The position numbers were made by a program, and so were the translations under genes. A stretch of 64,000 bases of DNA, taken from NCBI RefSeq assembly GCF_000092905.1, contig NC_014098.1, forward strand, positions 2,852,001 through 2,916,000, written 5' to 3'. Positions 41,074-50,397 of the stretch are shown piece after piece. The notes under the pieces are model-generated. The model searched no databases. It was not told the DNA's origin and saw only the letters and a program-made list of their open reading frames with translations. Within the stretch, counting starts at the first letter, position 1; each line of letters starts with the position of its first letter. Source of the stretch: Kyrpidia tusciae DSM 2912. Its GTDB lineage: Bacteria > Bacillota > Bacilli > Kyrpidiales > Kyrpidiaceae.

Positions 41074-41765
41074 CCCCCGTCATCCCCTGCGGCCAGGCGA
41101 TCGTACTCGTCGCGATCGATGGCGTAAAATCTCACCCGGTCTCCCGCCGCCAAAAGGCTGGGTGGATCGTCCTCGGGCCTGAACAACCGAAGGGGGGTCC
41201 GGCCGATCAACCGCCAACCTCCCGGCGTTTCGATGGGATACACCCCGGTCTGCCCCCCGGCGATCCCCACCGACCCCGCGGGGATGGCGAGTCGGGGGGT
41301 CGCCAGGCGGGGAGTGGCGATTCTCTCGGACATCCCACCGAGATAGGGAAATCCCGGCGCAAAACCGATGGCGTAAACGGTATACTCCCCGGCCGTATGG
41401 ATGCGGACCACTTCCTCCGCCGTCAAATCGTGATGGGCGGCCACATCTTCGAGATCGGGGCCAAATTCCCCGCCATAACACACGGGAATCTTCACCACCC
41501 GGACTTCTCGGTCCAAAAAAGCAGGAGCGAGGGTCAGCCGCCGCAACAATTCAGCCTTCACTTCAGAATAAGACGCCCGGCAGGGGTCATAAAAGACGGT
41601 CACCGTGGTAAAGGCGGGGACGCATTCCACCATGCCCGGAATCGGCACGGTCTCCAAATGATCCGCAAAAGCCATAATCCGGGCGTGAGTACTCGCCTCG
41701 ACAGCGTCCCCGAACCGGATCAACACCGCCGAATCTCCGACAGGAGTTACGTCCAGGTGGCCCAT
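41070..41765 (-). CDS. pxpB: 5-oxoprolinase subunit B (KipI-like)
   Basis: A 231-residue KipI/PxpB protein: VTPVGDSAVLIRFGDAV, PAFTTVTVFYDP, then the conserved IHTAGEYTVYAIGFAPGFPY LGGM region and GWRLIGRTPLRLF. First gene of the set; ends overlapping pxpC. In Bacillus the homologue KipI also inhibits a sporulation kinase, so a regulatory role is an alternative. Confidence 0.94.
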   Translation of the reverse strand: MGHLDVTPVGDSAVLIRFGDAVEASTHARIMAFADHLETVPIPGMVECVPAFTTVTVFYDPCRASYSEVKAELLRRLTLAPAFLDREVRVVKIPVCYGGEFGPDLEDVAAHHDLTAEEVVRIHTAGEYTVYAIGFAPGFPYLGGMSERIATPRLATPRLAIPAGSVGIAGGQTGVYPIETPGGWRLIGRTPLRLFRPEDDPPSLLAAGDRVRFYAIDRDEYDRLAAGDDGG

Positions 41766-41930
41766 GATCCTCCACCCCCTCTCCCTACTCGATCACCATA
41801 CCACGCCCGCCCGCAACCGCCAACCGTGAGCCGGCCGGCAACACCCACGAGTCCACAGATTTATCCACAACCCGGACCACTTGCTTTGGGGAAAAGAGGA
41901 CTGTTATCCACACCATCCACATTCCCCACA

Positions 41931-41971
41931 AAAAAGAGCTGCACCAAGGTTTTATCACCCAAGTGCAGCCT
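41931..41971 (-). terminator. Terminator of the flagellar fliD operon
   Basis: GCTGCACTTGG...CCTTGGTGCAGC stem with an A-rich loop, followed by TCTTTTTT on the minus strand, about 90 nt after the fliT-like gene. Confidence 0.88.
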
Positions 41972-42062
41972 GACTCCATGGAACCCTTTTGAATCGGCGA
42001 TCCCGGCCGGCCCCTCGACATCCCGGGGTGGTCCCGGCCCTTGCCATCTCCGCCCGAAGCGA

Positions 42063-42494
42063 TTACCTTCGACGGTCAAAAAAAACCCCGTCCGGCGTCC
42101 CCCCACCCTGGCGATAGGTCTTTTCAACTTTGAGTGACTGTTGCAGCCCGAGCAACGTGTCACCCACCTTCCCGAGAAGATTGACGAAAGTTTGCTGTAA
42201 GCGGCGGTCCTGCTCCATCACCGCTTCAAACTGGTCTTTGACCTGACCGGCGGCATCCCGGATCTCGGGATCCGGATGGTCCAACAGTGCGGCCAAGCGG
42301 AGATCCTCGGGAGACATGACTTCCCGGAGCTGTTCAAATACCTCTTTCCGGGTGTCCGATAAGGTCATCACCCGCTGCACGGCGTCCTCTTCACCGGCCG
42401 CCCGGAGAATGTCCTCACCAAGATCTGACATCCGCTTCAAAAGTCCTTGTTGGGTATGCAAAACCGCTAACAGTCCCTCTTTGTCTAAACTCAT
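42063..42494 (-). CDS. FliT-like flagellar chaperone candidate
   Basis: A 143-residue, mostly helical protein (LLAVLHTQQGLLKRMSDLGE, LEDAVQRVMTLSDTRKEVFE-like segments) with no strong family motif. Its place immediately after fliS at the end of the flaG-fliD-fliS operon, and its size and coiled-coil character, match FliT/FlgN-type export chaperones, which are poorly conserved. The assignment rests on context. Confidence 0.65.
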   Translation of the reverse strand: MSLDKEGLLAVLHTQQGLLKRMSDLGEDILRAAGEEDAVQRVMTLSDTRKEVFEQLREVMSPEDLRLAALLDHPDPEIRDAAGQVKDQFEAVMEQDRRLQQTFVNLLGKVGDTLLGLQQSLKVEKTYRQGGGTPDGVFFDRRR

Positions 42495-42506
42495 GGTCGC
42501 TTCCTC

Positions 42507-42926
42507 TCATATGGAACCGAGTTGCTCGGCGCGGACGGAAGCTTGTCGGAGCGCGAGAGCCGCGTTCGCCCACGCCTCGCGCAACTCCCGAACCTGTTCC
42601 AAGACTTCCTCCACCGGCACCGGATCCTTGGTGACGTTCGCCTCCACCAAACGACGGTGATAGTAATCGTATAAAGCCGCCAGAGAATGGGAGATCTCGT
42701 AATCCATCTTTAACGTTACGGTCAATTCCCGCAAGATATCCTGACTCCGCAAGAGAAACGCATGGGCGTCCGCACGGCGACCCTCCACAAGGGCCCGCTT
42801 GGCTGCTTCGAGAAACTGGATCAATCCATCGTATAACATGAGCAACAGCCGGTCTGGCGCCGCCGTCTGCACCGCCGTATTGCGATAGGCGACAGAGGCC
42901 CGATCCATATCGGTCATCCCGTTCAC
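42507..42926 (-). CDS. fliS: Flagellin export chaperone FliS
   Basis: A 139-residue four-helix protein that keeps flagellin unpolymerised in the cytoplasm: AYRNTAVQTAAPDRLLLMLY, DGLIQFLEAAKRALVEGRRA, LTVTLKMDYEISHSLAALYD, YYHRRLVEAN. The conserved LLxMLYDG and Y(D/E)Y motifs are present. In operon with fliD. Confidence 0.94.
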   Translation of the reverse strand: MNGMTDMDRASVAYRNTAVQTAAPDRLLLMLYDGLIQFLEAAKRALVEGRRADAHAFLLRSQDILRELTVTLKMDYEISHSLAALYDYYHRRLVEANVTKDPVPVEEVLEQVRELREAWANAALALRQASVRAEQLGSI

Positions 42927-42978
42927 CCCCGTTCATTCCCTTAATCCGATTCCGCCAGTTCGATGACAGGTTATCGGA

Positions 42979-44820
42979 TCAGTGACCCGCCATCATCGAT
43001 TGAAAGAATCCCGCTTGGCTGTTCAATTGGGACAGGGCCTGTTCCATGGCGGTAAACTGTTGGTAGTAATACTGACGTTTCTGGTCCAATTGCTGCTGCA
43101 TCTCCGCCGCCCGGGTGTCGATCTCCCGGACCTGTTGACCGATCCAACTGTTGTCCACCAGGTCCGACGCGCTGCCCGCCTCTTGGCTGATCTGGTCGAT
43201 GGCGGTATTGACCGCATTATAGAGTTTTGCGGCAATCCCGGCCCCCGGGCTGCTGGTATCCGTCAAGCTCGAGGTCGGATTGGTGAACAGCCGCATCACC
43301 GCCTGGGGATCCGCCTGCACCGCCGCCCGGAGTTGATCTTCGTTCACGTGCAGTTGTCCGTACTCCCACCAATCTCCCGTGGTGATGCCGATAGACGCCA
43401 AGCTGTTCAGGGTCACGGTCTGCCCGTTCACCGTGGAAGGCGCCTGTCCCTGAAGAACCGACCCGGCAATTCCCCGCAGGCTGTCGATAACATTCCCCAA
43501 AAGGGGGTCACTGGACAACATGCCGCTTTTAGCCATTGTCTCCCACTTTGTAATCTGATCCTGGGTCATCTGGGCCTTCTGATCGTCGGTGAGAGGCGGA
43601 TAGTCGTAGTTCCGTTTCTCGTGGTACAGATCGTTCATCGTCTTCATCAGACTGTTGTATTTATCCACAAACCCCTCAATGGCTTTGACGATGGAGTCGA
43701 CGTCGGTGGAGACAGTCACCGTCGCCGACCCAGTCGCACCAAATTGGAACGTCACGCCATTCAGCGTATAGGAATTGGAATGACTAGTGGTGGTCAGCCC
43801 GTTGATCGTAAACGACGCGTCCTGCCCCGTGGCGGAAGTCGGCAATTTCAGGACGGATGTAAGAAACTGTCCGCTCAGATTCAGCGTCGCGTTGGAGCCC
43901 GTTGTCTGTGTGGTTACCGACACTTTACCGGATGCGCTGTCATAAAACACGGTCACGCCCGAAGCCGTACTTCCATTCACCAGCGCGATGATATCGTTGA
44001 GAGACATTTTCGCCGGATCAATCGCGGCCGAAGAACCGCCTTGGTTGGCGGTGAATCCGTTTACACTGAAACTGTACCCCCAGTCATATGTCGCCGTCAC
44101 TGTGTTTCCGGCAACCGTGACGCTGCTCCCAAAAGTGATCTTACCTGTGGTCGTGTCCAAGGCGATCTGTCCCGCACCGGCAGTTCCATTCACCACCAAG
44201 TTCCCATTTGACTTCGAATAAATGGTTCCGTTTACATTCACGGAGAATGTGTCCGGGTTGACAATTCCATGAGTCAATTGAGCATACAGATTCCCTCCAC
44301 CGGCATCCGCAACCGTCACAGTCTCTTGGAACCCCAATTGGTCATACACAACTGGATTGGCTAGATTGCCTGACTGTGATAACAATGGCTGGCTGGGATC
44401 AAACGTCTTACCCGCTGCCACAACGGAAGATGTGCTGACCGCATACGCGGCGGTGGCCAATTGATTCACGGAAACCGTGTACGTACCCGCGGTCGCCGTC
44501 GCAGACGCTGACGCAGAGACAGCGGACGAATTCGTCGACCCGGCCGTTTTCGCCAGAAACGTCGATTGGAGCTTCATCGAGAACAACGCATTGGTCCGAA
44601 AATCCAAGAGTGCGCTGTTGACCTGCCGGTAATCGTCCTGTTTCCACTGCCAAATCTGCTTTTGTTGAAGCAGGCGGTTCAGGGGAATGCTCTCCGCCTG
44701 CATCATGGCTTTGACCATGCTGTCCGTGTCGATGCCGGAGGCGAGCCCGGCGATGTGGCTGTAGTCGATGGCATTGAAACTGTTGCTGGATCCTGTTGAC
44801 CCCGTCGCCCCGAGAATCAT
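42979..44820 (-). CDS. fliD: Flagellar filament capping protein FliD
   Basis: A 613-residue hook-associated protein 2. The N-terminal coiled region AGLASGIDTDSMVKAMMQAE and C-terminal coiled region (ARAAEMQQQLDQKRQYYYQQ-type, ending FTAMEQALSQLNSQ) flank Ser/Thr-rich beta domains exposed on the filament tip. The variable middle is longer than in B. subtilis FliD. It is secreted through the flagellar export system and caps growing filaments. Confidence 0.94.
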   Translation of the reverse strand: MILGATGSTGSSNSFNAIDYSHIAGLASGIDTDSMVKAMMQAESIPLNRLLQQKQIWQWKQDDYRQVNSALLDFRTNALFSMKLQSTFLAKTAGSTNSSAVSASASATATAGTYTVSVNQLATAAYAVSTSSVVAAGKTFDPSQPLLSQSGNLANPVVYDQLGFQETVTVADAGGGNLYAQLTHGIVNPDTFSVNVNGTIYSKSNGNLVVNGTAGAGQIALDTTTGKITFGSSVTVAGNTVTATYDWGYSFSVNGFTANQGGSSAAIDPAKMSLNDIIALVNGSTASGVTVFYDSASGKVSVTTQTTGSNATLNLSGQFLTSVLKLPTSATGQDASFTINGLTTTSHSNSYTLNGVTFQFGATGSATVTVSTDVDSIVKAIEGFVDKYNSLMKTMNDLYHEKRNYDYPPLTDDQKAQMTQDQITKWETMAKSGMLSSDPLLGNVIDSLRGIAGSVLQGQAPSTVNGQTVTLNSLASIGITTGDWWEYGQLHVNEDQLRAAVQADPQAVMRLFTNPTSSLTDTSSPGAGIAAKLYNAVNTAIDQISQEAGSASDLVDNSWIGQQVREIDTRAAEMQQQLDQKRQYYYQQFTAMEQALSQLNSQAGFFQSMMAGH

Positions 44821-44831
44821 TCCCGCACCCC

Positions 44832-45224
44832 CTATATGGTTTGATCGAAAAATACGCCTAATACCGAGCGCATCTGTTCATCCATGGCAATGAGATCCCC
44901 GGGTGGAATCTGGCGGATCACCTCGCCGGTATCGTCACGGATCACCTGAACGACAACCTGATGCTCGTCTTGTCGCAATTCAAACTTCAAATGGGTCCTG
45001 GCCATCTGGGCGGCCATATTCATGCGCGCCACCGAGCGCTCCACCTGTTCCGGAGATGGTTTCTTCGGGTCCCCCTGCGTTTCATTCCCCGTCTTCGTCG
45101 GCAAAACCGGCGTCGGCGCTTCCACCCGAACCACCGGCGCCGTCTGTTCTTGCGCCGACGCGTCCACCAACTCCCGCCCCACGGGCATTCCCGTATGCAG
45201 AGGCGGCACAATGCCACCATTCAT
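44832..45224 (-). CDS. flaG: FlaG family protein
   Basis: A 130-residue protein with a C-terminal FlaG domain: THLKFELRQDEHQVVVQVIR, DDTGEVIRQIPPGDLIAMDE, QMRSVLGVFFD. The N-terminal half is proline-rich and disordered. FlaG proteins affect filament length. First gene of the operon; ATG 45224 follows GGGAGGGATCGACG. Confidence 0.92.
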   Translation of the reverse strand: MNGGIVPPLHTGMPVGRELVDASAQEQTAPVVRVEAPTPVLPTKTGNETQGDPKKPSPEQVERSVARMNMAAQMARTHLKFELRQDEHQVVVQVIRDDTGEVIRQIPPGDLIAMDEQMRSVLGVFFDQTI

Positions 45225-45285
45225 CGTCGATCCCTCCCGCCCGGGTCCTCTCGTCGTTCCCGTCCGAAAGATTTCCTTACTATAT

Positions 45286-45313
45286 GGATCGGCCGCTCCC
45301 CGCCGACCATTAA
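45286..45313 (-). promoter_or_regulatory. Sigma-D-like promoter of flaG-fliD operon
   Basis: TAAT/TTAA at 45309-45313, 15-16 nt spacer and GCCGATCC (45286-45293) resemble the motility sigma factor consensus TAAA-N15-GCCGATAT. It lies about 60 nt upstream of flaG. Confidence 0.5.
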
Positions 45314-45536
45314 GCCCGAAAAACCCCAGCTATCCGAGAAAAAGCGCCAGGATTGCCTGCTAACGCCCGGGAGATGCCTTTTTCCCGCCATGCGCTCCTT
45401 GTGGCTCAAGGCCATCCGCCGCGCCTCCCCGACGGGGGATCGTCCGGGGTTCGCTGATTCGCTAAAATCGTTATAGAGTATAAATGGTTATAGATCCCTG
45501 AGGATTGTACAAAACCAAGACAAGGGAGGGGTGGAG

Positions 45537-46448
45537 GTGACTCGAAAGCTCGCCTGGCCGGTGGTCGGCTACATCGCCGCCCTGGTGCTGACCTGGGGGA
45601 TTTGCTGGCCGGTGTACAAATTCGGATTAAACTATACACCTCCGCTCCTTTACGCCGGACTTCGCACTTTCCTCGGCGGCGTCCTGATGGCCGCCCTTGC
45701 CCTGCCGCGATGGAAAGCTTTGCAATGGCGGAGGAACTGGCGGATTTACGCGATTTCTTCTTTGTTGAACGTCTTTTTGTTCTTCGGACTCCAGACGGTG
45801 GGGCTGGTGTACCTGCCCTCGGGGATGTTTTCGCTCCTGGTCTATTCCGAACCGGTGTTCGTGGGACTGTTGGCTTGGAAATGGCTGGGGGAGACCCTCG
45901 CCCCCACCAAAGTGGTGGGCTTATTACTCGGTTTGCTCGGGGTCGCGGCCTGCAGCTTTGACCGCCTGCCCGGCTCCGCCTCGGGCCTGGGGATCTTGCT
46001 GGGATTGGCGGCAGCCATTTCTTGGGCGGCGGGCACCGTGTACCTGAAGCGCGTGCAGGCCCAGGTGGATATGATGTGGCTGGTGGCTATCCAATGTTTA
46101 CTCGGCGGCGCGGGGATGATGGGGGCCGGGAGCCTATTTGAAAGCTGGTCCGAGATTCAGTGGACGTGGCCATTCTTAGCGACGGTGGCCTTCGCCATGT
46201 TTTTCGGCGTCTCTTCTTCCTGGCTGATCTGGTTCCGACTTGTCCAGATGGGCGAGGTCAGTCGCGTGGCTGCGCTGACCTTTCTGGTACCTGTGATCTC
46301 CGTGGTGCTGAGCGCACTCTTCCTGCATGAGACGATCAGTGGATGGCTTTTTGCAGGATTGTTGCTGATCGCCGCGAGCATCTATCTCGTCAACCACACC
46401 CCTCATCCCCACCGGGCGGCGGGAGAAGCCCCCCGCACCCTCGGGTAA
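45537..46448 (+). CDS. DMT/EamA family transporter
   Basis: A 303-residue membrane protein with ten predicted helices and two EamA repeats: LTWGICWPVYKFGLNYTPPL, AGLRTFLGGVLMAALALP, and AISWAAGTVYLKRV in the second half. Drug/metabolite exporters of this type move small organic molecules. GTG 45537 after GGGAGGGG is preferred; a GTG two codons earlier overlaps the ribosome site. It is divergent from the flagellar operon and borders the RiPP locus, but nothing ties it functionally to either. Confidence 0.9.
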   Translation: MTRKLAWPVVGYIAALVLTWGICWPVYKFGLNYTPPLLYAGLRTFLGGVLMAALALPRWKALQWRRNWRIYAISSLLNVFLFFGLQTVGLVYLPSGMFSLLVYSEPVFVGLLAWKWLGETLAPTKVVGLLLGLLGVAACSFDRLPGSASGLGILLGLAAAISWAAGTVYLKRVQAQVDMMWLVAIQCLLGGAGMMGAGSLFESWSEIQWTWPFLATVAFAMFFGVSSSWLIWFRLVQMGEVSRVAALTFLVPVISVVLSALFLHETISGWLFAGLLLIAASIYLVNHTPHPHRAAGEAPRTLG

Positions 46449-46594
46449 ACCCGGGGCCGGCGGATCCACCCGCCCGCTGGTGGGACTGGCTCGCGCCCCC
46501 GGGCCCGGGACTGGCTTTGGTAGAAGAGTGACGGGAGCGATCCGGGGGACGACAAAAGCCACGCCGTTTTGCCCCGGATCGGGCTCCACGCAAC

Positions 46595-46906
46595 TCAGAC
46601 GCGCGGCATGCCGCCTTCTTCACCCACCATATGCGTGGTCAAAGCTCCTTCCTCGCCCCATACCATCGACGTAATGGGACCGTGACCGCCTTCCTCGCCA
46701 ACCATATCCGTGGTAATCGGCGGGATCGGCGGGTGGCCGCCTTCTTCCCCGACGCTCATGGTGGTCATGATCGGGCCGCCGTGGCCCCCTTCTTCTCCCG
46801 CAATCATCGTGGACATCACCAGCGAGGGATCCACCGGCGCGACCATGAGCGGAGCGGTGGATTGCCGCTCCTCCAATTGTTCGATGAACAGGCGCTTTTT
46901 CGCCAT
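46595..46906 (-). CDS. Graspetide-like precursor peptide with five TTxxxxEE repeats (copy 1)
   Basis: A 103-residue peptide: a leader MAKKRLFIEQLEERQSTAPL followed by five tandem core units, each with the spacing (S/T)(S/T)-x4-[52 protein letters not shown], separated by Gly/His/Pro linkers. This TTxxxxEE spacing and an LFIE-type leader match plesiocin-type (group 2) graspetides, in which an ATP-grasp enzyme makes Thr-Glu side-chain esters. There is no Cys, so LanM cannot form lanthionine rings here. No ATP-grasp gene is visible in the window. AGGGG precedes the ATG. Partner enzyme unknown. Confidence 0.8.
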   Translation of the reverse strand: MAKKRLFIEQLEERQSTAPLMVAPVDPSLVMSTMIAGEEGGHGGPIMTTMSVGEEGGHPPIPPITTDMVGEEGGHGPITSMVWGEEGALTTHMVGEEGGMPRV

Positions 46907-46911
46907 CTCGA

Positions 46912-47044
46912 TCAACCCCTGCAGTGGCGAATCGACAAAACCACCGTGGCGCCCACTGCAATCCCGGCACCAACTCCAGGGCAGGCCCCGGAACTCGCCG
47001 CCACGGTCGCCGCAATGGCGCAGATCGGGCCGGAATCAGGCACA
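46912..47044 (-). pseudogene. Leaderless core of a second lanthipeptide (LanA2-like)
   Basis: An open frame ending at TGA 46912-46914 encodes SGPICAIAATVAASSGACPG then VGAGIAVGATVVLSIRHC. This is clearly paralogous to the LanA2 core at 53409-53681 (PIC-AATV-ASS-ACxGVGAGI). It has no leader or start: it runs out of frame into the end of the preceding LanA3-like gene. It is the remnant of a rearranged precursor array. Confidence 0.75.
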
Positions 47045-47153
47045 AATAAACCGGTAGCTATAGGTGAGAGTGAAGTTGATGGGCGGCACGATCGACGTGA
47101 TCAAAGGTGTCACCCAATCGGCTCCCCCGTGCACCCCCACGAGTTCCTCCGCA
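47036..47153 (-). pseudogene. 5'-truncated LanA3-like lanthipeptide precursor
   Basis: A frame entering from the IS605-like element encodes AEELVGVHGGADW, a leader end, then the core VTPLITSIVPPINFTLTYSY ending RFICA and a stop. The TP...YS-F-C core pattern matches LanA3 (53120-53338). Its leader was removed by the insertion and an adjacent deletion. Confidence 0.72.
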
Positions 47154-47879
47154 GTGAATCCTCCCCCCACTGAAGTGAGAGGCATCCATCCATAGGCGCG
47201 GGAGAAGCCTCGGCATCCGGCAGCGGGGCTGCCGCCCAGGCTTTCCTGACCCCTTAGGCTGGACGGGTTCCTGGATTCCCGGACACCTGCCGGGAACGTC
47301 GTCCCGCAGGCGACCCCTCCCTTTCGGGAGTCGCAGGCTTTCGCAATGTGGTTAGGCGGTCTTTTGTTGCAACCGCTTTTCCTCCCGGATGAACCAGGCC
47401 ATGCCGATGTTGATAGCCGCATTCACGTGGCTGTTGTGAACGGTGCCGCAGTTCCTGCACGCCAAGATGTTGCCGGCCCTCGAAGTCTCCAGCGAGCCGC
47501 ACAGCGAACACCGGGTGCTGGTGTCCTTCGGAGAGATAAGAGCAACCAAAATCCCCCGTGCTTTTGCTTTGTACGCGGTGTACTTCATGACTCTCCGGTG
47601 CAGCCAGTAACCGATCCTCTGCCTCATCCTGGCCGAACCGTGCTTGTTCCTGTCCGGCCTGAAGTGCTTCAAGTTCTCGAACACAATGACCCGAGCATCC
47701 CACTCCACAGCCATGTCAACCAGCCGTTTGCTCAGGTGGTGGGCGTAATTGTCGTTTGCCGCGTGAACCTTGCGCCAGAGCTTTTTGCAGGGCCGGTGAC
47801 CCTTCGGGACGATCCCCAGGCCGCTCACGTTCCGGGCAATGAGCCCCAGCAGGTGGTGGACATCCGTCGTGTTTACACG

Positions 47880-49432
47880 GTTAGAGTCTCAGGTAGTGGT
47901 GTAAATTTGGTCCTCCCCAATTGACGAGGAGCCACCGTGCGTGTCTACTAGAGTGTGGAAAGTAAACTAGTAGGAGGTTATGCAGCGATGGCTCCCCTTG
48001 ACAGTTTCGCAGTTCTTGAGTGGATTCGCAAGATCCAGGATGAGCAACAGATCGATTTCTTGCGTGAACTGATGCAGATGTTTGCCCAGTCTCTCATCAA
48101 TGCGGAGGCCACGCAAAAGATCGGTGCCAATCCTTACGAACGTACTGAGGAACGTGTAACGCACCGCAATGGCTACCGGAAACGGGAGTGGGATACTCGT
48201 CTCGGGACCCTCGAGCTGAAGATCCCAAAACTTCGCCAGGGAAGCTTTTTCCCATCGATTCTGGAGCCACGCCGCCGGGCGGAACAGGCCCTGGCCACCG
48301 TGATTCAGGAGGCCTATGTCCATGGGGTCAGCACCCGCAAGGTGGACGATGTGGTTCGGGCACTGGGGCTGGATGGCATCAGCAAAAGTGAAGTGTCTCG
48401 TTTGTGTAAGCAACTGGATGAGGACATTCAAAAGTTCAAAAATCGGCCGCTGGAGCGGGAGTACCCGTATGTCTGGCTGGACGCTACCTTCCCCAAAGTG
48501 CGGGAAGGTGGGCAGGTTCAGAGCATGGCCTTTGTGATCGCCATCGGGGTCACGAACACCGGGGAGCGTGAGGTGCTGGGGTTTGACATCGGGACCAGCG
48601 AGGACGGGGCGTTCTGGACCGAGTTTCTCAGAGGGCTGAAAGAGCGTGGACTTCGGGGAGTCAGGCTGGTCATCAGTGATGCCCACCTTGGCCTGCGGCA
48701 GGCGATTTCAGAAGTGCTGACCGGCGTTGCGTGGCAGCGGTGCAAAGTGCATACCCTCCGCAACGTCCTGAGCCAAGTGCCGAAGAAACAGCAGCCGATG
48801 GTGGCGGCGATCATCCGGACCATCTTTGCCCAGCCCACCCAGGAGGCGGCCCGAGAACAGCTGCGCCGGGTGGTGGAGGAACTGCGGGGCAAGTTCCCGA
48901 AGGCCATGCAGATCCTGGAGGCGGCGGAGGAGGACGTACCCACCTTCATGGCACTGCCTGGCGAGCACTGGCGGCAGATCTGCTCCACCAACCCGCTGGA
49001 GCGGCTTAACCGTGAGATGAGACGGCGGATGGACGTCGTCGGGATCTTCCCCAATCGGGAATCCGTGCTGCGACTGATGGGATCCATCCTGCAGGAACAA
49101 CATGAGGAGTGGATGGTGTCCCGTCGGTATTTCAGCCTGGAATCGATGGCGAAACTGAAGCCGGATCAGACCCTGCTCGCGTCCGGATCCGTGCTACAGA
49201 AGTAGATCTACATCTGGAGGAGGGGCGTGTATGCCACACGCAAACCTTGGCTTTGTCCCCTAGTGGCCGACACTCGCCCGGAAGGAGCGAGGTCAAGGGT
49301 GACCGACAGGTCAAGCGCAGCGTCCCTTGACGGAGCGACGACGGGCGATAGCATTCCAGGCGGGGACAAAGACAACCCTGTCACACTCTTGACACACATG
49401 GTGATTTTACACCACTTGACGGGACACTACCT
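47880..49432 (+). mobile_element. IS256-family insertion sequence
   Basis: About 1.55 kb, one transposase gene. The flanks carry an imperfect 8-9-bp duplication GTTTACACG / GTTACACG. The inverted ends share CAGGTAGTG and GTGGTGTAAA blocks. The boundaries are good to a few bases. Confidence 0.82.
47988..49205 (+). CDS. IS256-family transposase
   Basis: A 405-residue mutator-type (IS256) DDE transposase. First Asp in YVWLDATFPKVR, second in LVISDAHLGLRQAISEV, with WQRCKVHTLRNV following, and the Glu region LERLNREMRRRMDVVGIFPN. ATG 47988 after GGAGG (10-nt gap) is preferred to the earlier in-frame start. It appears intact. Confidence 0.95.
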   Translation: MAPLDSFAVLEWIRKIQDEQQIDFLRELMQMFAQSLINAEATQKIGANPYERTEERVTHRNGYRKREWDTRLGTLELKIPKLRQGSFFPSILEPRRRAEQALATVIQEAYVHGVSTRKVDDVVRALGLDGISKSEVSRLCKQLDEDIQKFKNRPLEREYPYVWLDATFPKVREGGQVQSMAFVIAIGVTNTGEREVLGFDIGTSEDGAFWTEFLRGLKERGLRGVRLVISDAHLGLRQAISEVLTGVAWQRCKVHTLRNVLSQVPKKQQPMVAAIIRTIFAQPTQEAAREQLRRVVEELRGKFPKAMQILEAAEEDVPTFMALPGEHWRQICSTNPLERLNREMRRRMDVVGIFPNRESVLRLMGSILQEQHEEWMVSRRYFSLESMAKLKPDQTLLASGSVLQK

Positions 49433-50397
49433 GTTACACGCCGTCAGGCCGATGTGCCTGACTTTGTGAACCGTACCGTCCTTGCCCACCAAGGCGCACA
49501 CCGCCCGGTTCTTGCGGCCCAGGTTCAGGTCCACGGCCAGTACCTTCGGCCTCTTGGACCGGTAGTAGTCGGTGAACTTCATTACGTTGGACTTTTTCTC
49601 GAAGGCGGTCACCAGGTGGAAGATACCCTCTCTTTCATAAACAGTGGGCACCGTCATCTCCCACGAATCATCCAGATGGAGCTTCCTTGAATGACGGGTG
49701 GGTTCCACTTCCACGGTGATGAACCGCCAGTCGCTCCCGTCCCAGACTTTTAGCTGAATCGTGTTGGTTTCGAGCGAAAGATTCTTGAAGTCGCCTTTGT
49801 AAAAGGTGATGCCCACGTTGCCCGCCGCCGGATACTTCGGCGGGTGTTCGTCGAAAGGGATTCGTTTTTTGCCTTCGGCAACACGCCTTTCGTTTCTTTC
49901 CTGGATCCTTCCTTTTTTTCTGAGCCACCACTGATAGTTGGAATGCCAGCTCTTCGCCATGCCGATCGCCTTGGCGATAATCGCCCGGCGCAGATATGCC
50001 GGAAACTTCGGCCAAACGGCGTCGATCGGGTAAGGCGGGTCGGGATTGCCACCGAATGGTTTCCCGGTTTTCCTGTTCATTCGCGGTTCTGTCCGAACCG
50101 TCAGTCTTTCCAGCGCCCTTGTGCCGGAATTCCTGTCCCACCCGGGCAGTTTGTCGAGATTGTCATGGATCACGTCCAGGTAAAACCCCAAGACGGCCCG
50201 ATAGATTTCTTCCGTCCGCCGGATCATCTCCGGAGAACCGGTGATAAATCTCCCAATACGCTGTTTGGTCGAGATTATGTTTTTGACCACTGGCATTCTC
50301 TTCACCTGCCACGGTTTTATTGTACCATTGAAGGAGATTACAAGGATTTGGCCGCCTTGACTCCCCATTAAAATGGGGAGGATGCGGCGGCTGGTTT

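Larger units (their letters stand above)
47352..50296 (-). pseudogene. tnpB: TnpB of IS605-like copy 2, interrupted by IS256 element
   Basis: The N-terminal part (49427-50296) and C-terminal part (47352-47870) are nearly identical to copy 1. The interruption falls after GLTACN. The C-terminal part shows the same RuvC-III change (NSHVNAAINI, Asp to His) as copy 1. It is inactive as a single polypeptide. Confidence 0.9.
47154..50397 (-). mobile_element. IS605-like tnpB-only element, copy 2, split by IS256-family element
   Basis: It has the same ends as copy 1: AAACCAG next to the target TTGAG (50398-50402), the CCCCATTTTAATGGGG hairpin, and the right end with its hairpin and GGATTCAC (47154-47161). 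Sequence is nearly identical to copy 1, so one derived from the other recently. An IS256-family element sits inside (47880-49432). The left flank is a lanM fragment and the right flank a lanA gene, so an adjacent deletion accompanied or followed insertion. Confidence 0.9.

Noticed and set aside
46595..46906. GEEGG-repeat peptide as a LanM substrate
   Set aside because: There is no Cys anywhere in the peptide, so lanthionine rings cannot form; the TTxxxxEE spacing points to an ester-forming enzyme.
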